Positions 13,319 to 17,397 of a DNA stretch of 17,397 nucleotides are shown piece after piece. Below the pieces are notes generated by a model that saw only the letters and a program-made list of their open reading frames with translations, had not been told where the DNA came from and made no database searches. Numbering within the stretch: position 1 is the first letter of the stretch; the number at the start of each line of letters is the position of its first letter. The stretch comes from Clostridiales bacterium UBA1246 (lineage in GTDB: Bacteria; Bacillota; Clostridia; Oscillospirales; Oscillospiraceae), in contig DBWE01000100.1 of the NCBI GenBank assembly GCA_002308315.1, forward strand, positions 1-17,397, given 5' to 3'. The translations under genes and the position numbers were made by a program.

Positions 13319-14494
13319 TCATGCCAGCTCTATCCGTCTTCCCTCTTCGTCCGAGCAGTAAGCAGCATACACGACCTTCGCCACCTGGGCTGCCAAGGCG
13401 AAGCCGGCCTCCGCCTCCCTGTCCTCAATGACGGCGCCCATAAAGTCAACGATCTCGTTGCAGTAGCCGCGCAGCATCTCGTCCGCCACGAACGGCTTGT
13501 TCCAGCCCGTCACTATGGGAAGCATCTCAGACAAATATACCCCGTCCATGCCCTCCGCGTCAACCATATAAGTTTCCATTGCGTCGTTCATGGTAAGGCG
13601 GCAGTTGACGGCGATATCGTTGGCGTATATCTCCACGTAGTTCTTGCTGCCCCCGAGAAGGTTATCGGTCGATATGATCGTCGCCTTGCTTCCGTCGGTG
13701 AAGGTGATAACGGCGGTCCCGGCGTCCTCAACGTCGTGCGGCCGCGCGGCAATGTGTCTGTGCTCATATTCGCTGAGTCCCTTCGTCGCGCTGCCCATAT
13801 CGCCGACGACGCTCTTTACCGCGACGTCGGCGCCGAGCGCGAGGGCCTCCTGCGCCTTGAGATACAAAACGGCTCCGAGAGGATGGACGCCGTTTCTCAT
13901 GAAAATGCCGCCGCCCGTTTTGTTCCATTCCCCCGCCACCGCGGAGCTGGAGCCCTTGAGGCTCTCTTCGCCCTTCATATACAGGATGCGGCTCTTTCTG
14001 GCGCGAATGATCTCTCCCGCTTTGAGCACCGCGGGCGCATACACGAAGTTTTCGGCATACATGAAACGTCTGCCGGAGCCCATGACCGCGTCCTTCAATT
14101 CCTCAAGCTCCTCCAGAAGGCATTCGTACATGACCCTTTTGGAGACTTTTTCGCCTATCGGCTCGGGGTCTCCCTCGCGGCCGAAATATCCGACGAGAGG
14201 TTTTTCGCATATCACGTGCTTGCCGGCGCGCATGGCGCGGATTATTTCTTCCTTGTGTACGTACGGGGGCGTGCAGATATCGACGACGTCGATCTCGGGA
14301 TCGTTCAGGAGCTCATTGAGATCGGTCGTCTGTTTTTCAAAGCCGTAAAGCTCGGCCGCCTTCCGCAGCTGCTCCGGGCGCCTTGCCATGACCGTTTTCA
14401 GACGGACCGGAATGCTCGATCTTTTATATCCGAACGCGTGGAGCTCCAGCGCGCGCCCCGCTCCGATGACGCCTACCGTAACCTTATCTTTCAT
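13319..14494 (-). CDS. Gfo/Idh/MocA-family oxidoreductase A
   Basis: A 391-aa NAD(P)-dependent dehydrogenase of the sugar/cyclitol oxidoreductase family. N-terminal Rossmann motif GVIGAGRALELH (residues 8-19), LLNDPEIDVVDICTPPYVH (62-80), and ICEKPL with the usual catalytic Lys (K98). In the second domain the family D-x-G-x-H-x-x-D block reads R-N-G-V-H-P-L-G (200-207): His is kept but both Asp are replaced. It is a clear paralogue of oxidoreductase B two genes away, with long identical runs such as MKGEESLKGSSS and about half of all positions equal by eye. A distinctive insert (YFGREGDPEPIGEKVSKRVMY, 103-123) follows the EKP block in both. Substrate unknown; inositol-like rings, sugar nucleotides or ring acids are all compatible. 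AAGGGG lies seven bases before the ATG. An 87-base GC-rich linker with short inverted repeats separates it from the glycosyltransferase. Confidence 0.85.
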   Translation of the reverse strand: MKDKVTVGVIGAGRALELHAFGYKRSSIPVRLKTVMARRPEQLRKAAELYGFEKQTTDLNELLNDPEIDVVDICTPPYVHKEEIIRAMRAGKHVICEKPLVGYFGREGDPEPIGEKVSKRVMYECLLEELEELKDAVMGSGRRFMYAENFVYAPAVLKAGEIIRARKSRILYMKGEESLKGSSSAVAGEWNKTGGGIFMRNGVHPLGAVLYLKAQEALALGADVAVKSVVGDMGSATKGLSEYEHRHIAARPHDVEDAGTAVITFTDGSKATIISTDNLLGGSKNYVEIYANDIAVNCRLTMNDAMETYMVDAEGMDGVYLSEMLPIVTGWNKPFVADEMLRGYCNEIVDFMGAVIEDREAEAGFALAAQVAKVVYAAYCSDEEGRRIELA

Positions 14495-14522
14495 CTCCGC
14501 ACCCCTTACCGAAAGTAATTTT

Positions 14523-15560
14523 TTACCACAGCTCGGCCAATTCGTATATCAGTCTTTCCGTCTTGACCCAGCCGAGACAGGGATCCGTGATCGACTTTCC
14601 GTACACGTGCTCGTGAGGATTTTGATTGCCGTCCTCGATATAGCTCTCTATCATCAGACCCTTTACAAAGCCCTTGATGTCTCTCGACTGCTCCCGGCTC
14701 TGCAGGATATCCTTGGATATCCTTATCTGTTCAAGATAGTGCTTGCCGGAATTCGCGTGATTGCAGTCGACTATGCAGGCAGGCTCCGGTATGTTTTTTT
14801 CATAGCAGAGCGACAGAAGGAACTGCAGATCCTCATAGTGATAGTTCGGTATGCTGCGTCCGTACTTGTTCTCATAGCCTCTCAGTATCGCGTGCGCCAG
14901 GGGGTTGCCCATGGTCTGAACTTCATAGTTCCTGTAAATGAACTCCTGCTTTGCCTGGGCGGCTATGATGGAGTTGAGCATGACCGTAAGGTTTCCGCCG
15001 GTCGGGTTTTTCATGCCCACCGGGATGCCGAGGCCGCTTGCCGTCATGCGGTGCATCTGGTTTTCGACGGATCGCGCGCCCACGGCAGCGTACGACAGCA
15101 GATCGCTCACGTATATGTGAGCGTGCGGATACAGCATCTCGTCGGCGCAGGTAAAGCCCGTCTCTTCTATCACGCGCACGTTCATATGCCGTACCGTAAG
15201 TATGCCCTTCAGCAGGTCCGACTCCTTGTCGGGATCGGGCTGATGCAGTATGCCCTTATAGCCCTTGCCCACCGTCCTGGGCTTGTTGGTATAGAGCCGC
15301 GGAACGACGAAGATCCTGTCGCGCACCTTCTCCTGCGCCGCTCTGAGCCTTGTCATGTAATCGAGGACCGCGTCCTCGCGGTCGGCGGAGCACGGGCCGA
15401 TTATAAGAAGCATCCTGTCGTCTTTGCCGAGCAGAATGTTTTTTATCTCCGCGTCACGGTTTTCTTTGAGCTGCGCCAGTTCCTTTGACAGCGGATAGCG
15501 CTTTTTCAGTTCGGACGGCGCCGGGAGCTCCTTTTTGAAAACCATATCCATATCGCTCAT
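14523..15560 (-). CDS. aroF: Class I 3-deoxy-7-phosphoheptulonate (DAHP) synthase, AroFGH type
   Basis: A 345-aa enzyme condensing phosphoenolpyruvate with erythrose 4-phosphate to DAHP, the first shikimate step. Conserved blocks: IIGPCSAD (metal Cys C57), VVPRLYTNKPRTVGKGYKG (85-103), GARSVENQMHRMTASGLGIPVGMKNPTGG (161-189), DCNHANSGK (metal His H268), GLMIESYIEDGNQ (E305) and SITDPCLGW (D326). Length and layout match the E. coli AroF/G/H class rather than the shorter class with a chorismate-mutase-type regulatory domain. It is therefore probably feedback-controlled through its N-terminal region, by which amino acid is not visible. Its ATG overlaps the stop of oxidoreductase B by four bases (ATGA), showing coupled translation; oxidoreductase A follows after 28 bases. 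This tight embedding between two paralogous dehydrogenases is not a usual aro operon. The aroF symbol names the enzyme class, not a specific isozyme. Confidence 0.93.
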   Translation of the reverse strand: MSDMDMVFKKELPAPSELKKRYPLSKELAQLKENRDAEIKNILLGKDDRMLLIIGPCSADREDAVLDYMTRLRAAQEKVRDRIFVVPRLYTNKPRTVGKGYKGILHQPDPDKESDLLKGILTVRHMNVRVIEETGFTCADEMLYPHAHIYVSDLLSYAAVGARSVENQMHRMTASGLGIPVGMKNPTGGNLTVMLNSIIAAQAKQEFIYRNYEVQTMGNPLAHAILRGYENKYGRSIPNYHYEDLQFLLSLCYEKNIPEPACIVDCNHANSGKHYLEQIRISKDILQSREQSRDIKGFVKGLMIESYIEDGNQNPHEHVYGKSITDPCLGWVKTERLIYELAELW

Positions 15561-16738
15561 GCCAGGTCGACCCTCTTCCCGAGCTCCGCCGCCATATACG
15601 CGGCATACGTTATTTTCGCCGTGTCATAAGCCAGGCGGAAGTTTGCCAGCGGCTCTCTTCCGTAAGCGGCGCACTCGATGAAATCCTGCATTTCGTTTAC
15701 ATAGCCGCGCATGACGATATCCTCAAGGAAGGGCTCGTTCCAGCCGATCTTTGAGGGCAGCATTTCCGAAATATAAACGTCGTCCAGATTTTGTTCGTCA
15801 AGGAAATAGGTCCTCAGCGCGTTGTGCATGGTGAGGTTGCAGTACAAAACCGCGTCGTTGCAGTAAACCTCCACGTAGTTCTTGCTGCCGCCGAGAAGCA
15901 CGTCCGTTGCCAGCACCACGCCCTTCGTGCCGTCCGAAAAGGTCAGTATCACCGTGCCGAAATCCTCGACGTCGACCGGCTGGGCAAAGATGTGGCGGTG
16001 CTCGTAATCGTTCATCGCGTCCGTTACCGTATCCATGTCCGCCGTTATCGACCGGATGAATATTTCCTTCCCCGCCGCCTGGGCCTCTACGGACTTAAGG
16101 AACATGATCGCGCTGAGCGGATGATTTCCCACGCGTATGAAAGAGCCGCCGCCCGTTTTGCTCCATTCTCCGGCGAGCCGGGATGACGAGCCCTTCAGGC
16201 TTTCTTCGCCCTTCATGCACAGGATCCGGCTTCCCTTTTTTCTTATGATCTCGGCCGCCTTCTGCACGGCCGGCGCGTATACGTAATGCTCGGCGAACAT
16301 AAAATGCCCCGGATGCGCCTCGACGACCTTCGAGACTCTCTCCAGCGACTCCAGCACGCTGTCGTACATCGCCTGCCTGCTTACGGTCTTCCCTATGGGG
16401 GCCGCGTCGCTGCTGCGGCCGAAATATGCGGTCAGCGGTTTTTCGCATACGACGTATTTGCCGGCCTCGAGAGCCTTCACGGTATAGTCCTCATGCGTAT
16501 ACGGAGGAGAGCAAAGGTCTATAAGGTCTATCTCGGGATCGTTCAGCATGTCCTCGATGCCCCCGACGGTCTGCTCAAATCCGTATTTCTCCTGGCCCGT
16601 TTTCGCCGTCGCTTCATGTCCCGCCGTGATGGATTTGAAACGCAGGGAAAAACCGCGAACGCGCCGATACGCCTCCATATGGAGCTCGCAGGCTCTCCCG
16701 GCGCCTACCATTCCGATACATACCGTTTCCTTGCCCAT
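15557..16738 (-). CDS. Gfo/Idh/MocA-family oxidoreductase B
   Basis: A 393-aa NAD(P)-dependent oxidoreductase and paralogue of oxidoreductase A. Motifs: Rossmann GMVGAGRACELH (9-20), NDPEIDLIDLCSPPYTH (66-82), VCEKPL with K100, and the second-domain block GGGSFIRVGNHPLSA (196-210), where the usual D-x-G-x-H-x-x-D reads R-V-G-N-H-P-L-S. The same Arg-for-Asp change in both paralogues argues for a shared subgroup with its own chemistry rather than decay. The C-terminal third (LLGGSKNYVEVYCNDAVLYCNLTMHNA, about 281-307) aligns closely with A. The start ATG follows GGGGAGGG nine bases upstream, inside the end of the ATP-grasp gene. The gene ends in a 4-base overlap with the DAHP synthase gene. The pair may act in sequence on one substrate (for example oxidation then re-reduction) or form a hetero-oligomer; this is inference. 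Confidence 0.85.
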   Translation of the reverse strand: MGKETVCIGMVGAGRACELHMEAYRRVRGFSLRFKSITAGHEATAKTGQEKYGFEQTVGGIEDMLNDPEIDLIDLCSPPYTHEDYTVKALEAGKYVVCEKPLTAYFGRSSDAAPIGKTVSRQAMYDSVLESLERVSKVVEAHPGHFMFAEHYVYAPAVQKAAEIIRKKGSRILCMKGEESLKGSSSRLAGEWSKTGGGSFIRVGNHPLSAIMFLKSVEAQAAGKEIFIRSITADMDTVTDAMNDYEHRHIFAQPVDVEDFGTVILTFSDGTKGVVLATDVLLGGSKNYVEVYCNDAVLYCNLTMHNALRTYFLDEQNLDDVYISEMLPSKIGWNEPFLEDIVMRGYVNEMQDFIECAAYGREPLANFRLAYDTAKITYAAYMAAELGKRVDLA

Positions 16739-16743
16739 TGAAT

Positions 16744-17397
16744 TTATCCCTCCCCGGGTATCATCTCAACTCTGCTGTCCGAGTATTCGTCAACAAGAAT
16801 TCTCCGCATCTCTTCCTGGGAGCCGTAAGCCGTGAAAATATAGGAGATCGGCGTGGAAAGATAGTCCTCCACCTTATCGCCCTCATGAAGGAGCCACCAT
16901 TCTCCGTACCTGTGCTTTTTTATTTCCGGCGAGATCACGATATTCCTGATCGTGCCGTTCTCCGGGGCCATGACGCACTTGTAGGAAAAGAAGCCCCTGT
17001 TGTGGTGCCGGAACATCGGGAAATCCGCAAGAGACTCGCCGCAGCGCGCGCGGGCGTCCCAGTAATCCCAGTTTATCCCGGATACGCTTTCTCCCGGAAC
17101 GGTATAAAGACCGCCCGGGATCCTTCTCATGCATTCTATTATGTGGGGACGGTCGTCGGCGTCGGTGATGTACTGCAGATGGAACGTTCCGTCGCAGAGA
17201 TCGAGAGCCTCGGCCATCTTTTCTATCTGCGCGATTATCCGCCCGGCGACTACAGCCTCATCAGACGCGGGGAACGTGTCTATCTCCACCCGGTAGGGAT
17301 TTACTATCGAGTATTCGTTGTTGCTGCAGTAGCCGACCACCTTTTTGTCGATCAGATACGAGCAGAAGCCGTGCTGCGAGCCGACGATATACGGCTC
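16744..17397 (-). CDS. ATP-grasp carboxylate-amine ligase-like protein, 5' end cut by window
   Basis: The frame is open from the right edge to a TAA at 16744-16746, giving 217 visible residues that begin EPYIVGSQHGFCSYLID; an in-frame GTG at 17340 is internal, not the start. The visible part is the C-terminal half of an ATP-grasp domain: a beta-strand region (YIVGSQHGFCSYLIDKKVVGY), a helix, then FHLQYITDADDRPHIIECMRRIPGGLYTVPG. Here the Glu of IIECMRRIPGG sits where ATP-grasp enzymes hold Mg-ATP (E-x-x-x-R-x-x-G). The last 100 residues form a small C-terminal domain like those of carbamoyl-phosphate-synthase-type amino-acid ligases. It would activate a carboxylate with ATP and couple it to an amine or other nucleophile. 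It is followed after five bases by oxidoreductase B, whose ribosome site lies in its final codons, so it belongs to the same transcription unit. Confidence 0.8.
   Translation of the reverse strand, partial: EPYIVGSQHGFCSYLIDKKVVGYCSNNEYSIVNPYRVEIDTFPASDEAVVAGRIIAQIEKMAEALDLCDGTFHLQYITDADDRPHIIECMRRIPGGLYTVPGESVSGINWDYWDARARCGESLADFPMFRHHNRGFFSYKCVMAPENGTIRNIVISPEIKKHRYGEWWLLHEGDKVEDYLSTPISYIFTAYGSQEEMRRILVDEYSDSRVEMIPGEG

Noticed and set aside
13128..13322. A 64-codon minus-strand frame (MNRIRIVYMTVRR...) between oxidoreductase A and the glycosyltransferase
   Set aside because: It overlaps the start of the glycosyltransferase in another frame, has a highly basic low-complexity product and no ribosome site.
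12467..14518. A 683-codon open frame on the plus strand opposite the glycosyltransferase and oxidoreductase A
   Set aside because: It spans two well-supported minus-strand genes, has no family motifs or ribosome site, and its Arg/His-rich composition is typical of antisense frames in GC-rich coding DNA.
1..17397. tRNA, rRNA, CRISPR array, riboswitch or replication origin
   Set aside because: Reading both strands I found no regularly spaced repeats, no cloverleaf with TTCGANNC-type T-arm, and no recognisable riboswitch core in the intergenic gaps.

Overview
The window looks like a piece of a Bacillota (Clostridia-like) chromosome of moderately high GC. The clues are an S-layer-homology (SLH) protein with a Gram-positive style signal peptide, strong AGGAGG-type ribosome sites, a Wzx/Wzy-type surface glycan locus with a TupA-like ATP-grasp protein, and a TRAP transporter. 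The phylum is inferred from gene content; no rRNA or other marker gene is present.

Left edge (1-1870): the 3' end of a GlsB/YeaQ/YmgE-type small membrane protein is followed by a strong hairpin terminator. A 1,518-bp mobile cassette (316-1833) sits directly against that hairpin. It has 25-bp terminal inverted repeats with 2 mismatches and a perfect 8-bp target duplication, TCATATTT. It is visibly more AT-rich than its surroundings. It encodes no transposase: its only gene is a secreted three-SLH protein with its own likely promoter and terminator. This is the organisation of a mobile insertion cassette (a transposase-less passenger-gene element). Removing the element and one TSD copy restores an uninterrupted U-tract behind the flanking hairpin, so the insertion split a terminator.

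1872 to the right edge: every convincing gene lies on the minus strand. In transcription order (right to left) they are: ATP-grasp ligase (cut by the window), Gfo/Idh/MocA oxidoreductase B, class I DAHP synthase, Gfo/Idh/MocA oxidoreductase A, GT4 glycosyltransferase, Wzy/O-antigen-ligase-like membrane protein, TupA-like ATP-grasp protein, octopine/opine dehydrogenase-family enzyme, Wzx-like flippase, a possible acyltransferase remnant, a divergent AroE, the TRAP transporter DctQ-DctM-DctP, a hairpin, and 3-dehydroquinate synthase (AroB).

The notable feature is the mix: three shikimate-pathway enzymes (DAHP synthase, AroB, AroE-like) alternate with polysaccharide assembly genes, twin sugar/cyclitol-type dehydrogenases, an opine dehydrogenase and two ATP-grasp enzymes. 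One reading is a surface-polymer locus that makes and attaches an unusual building block (a shikimate-family ring acid, a deoxy-ulosonate, and/or an opine-type amino acid). A plainer reading is that ordinary aro genes and a ring-acid or carboxylate uptake system lie next to a capsule locus. The sequence alone does not decide between them. The locus continues beyond the right edge, where the initiating sugar transferase and further modification genes would be expected.
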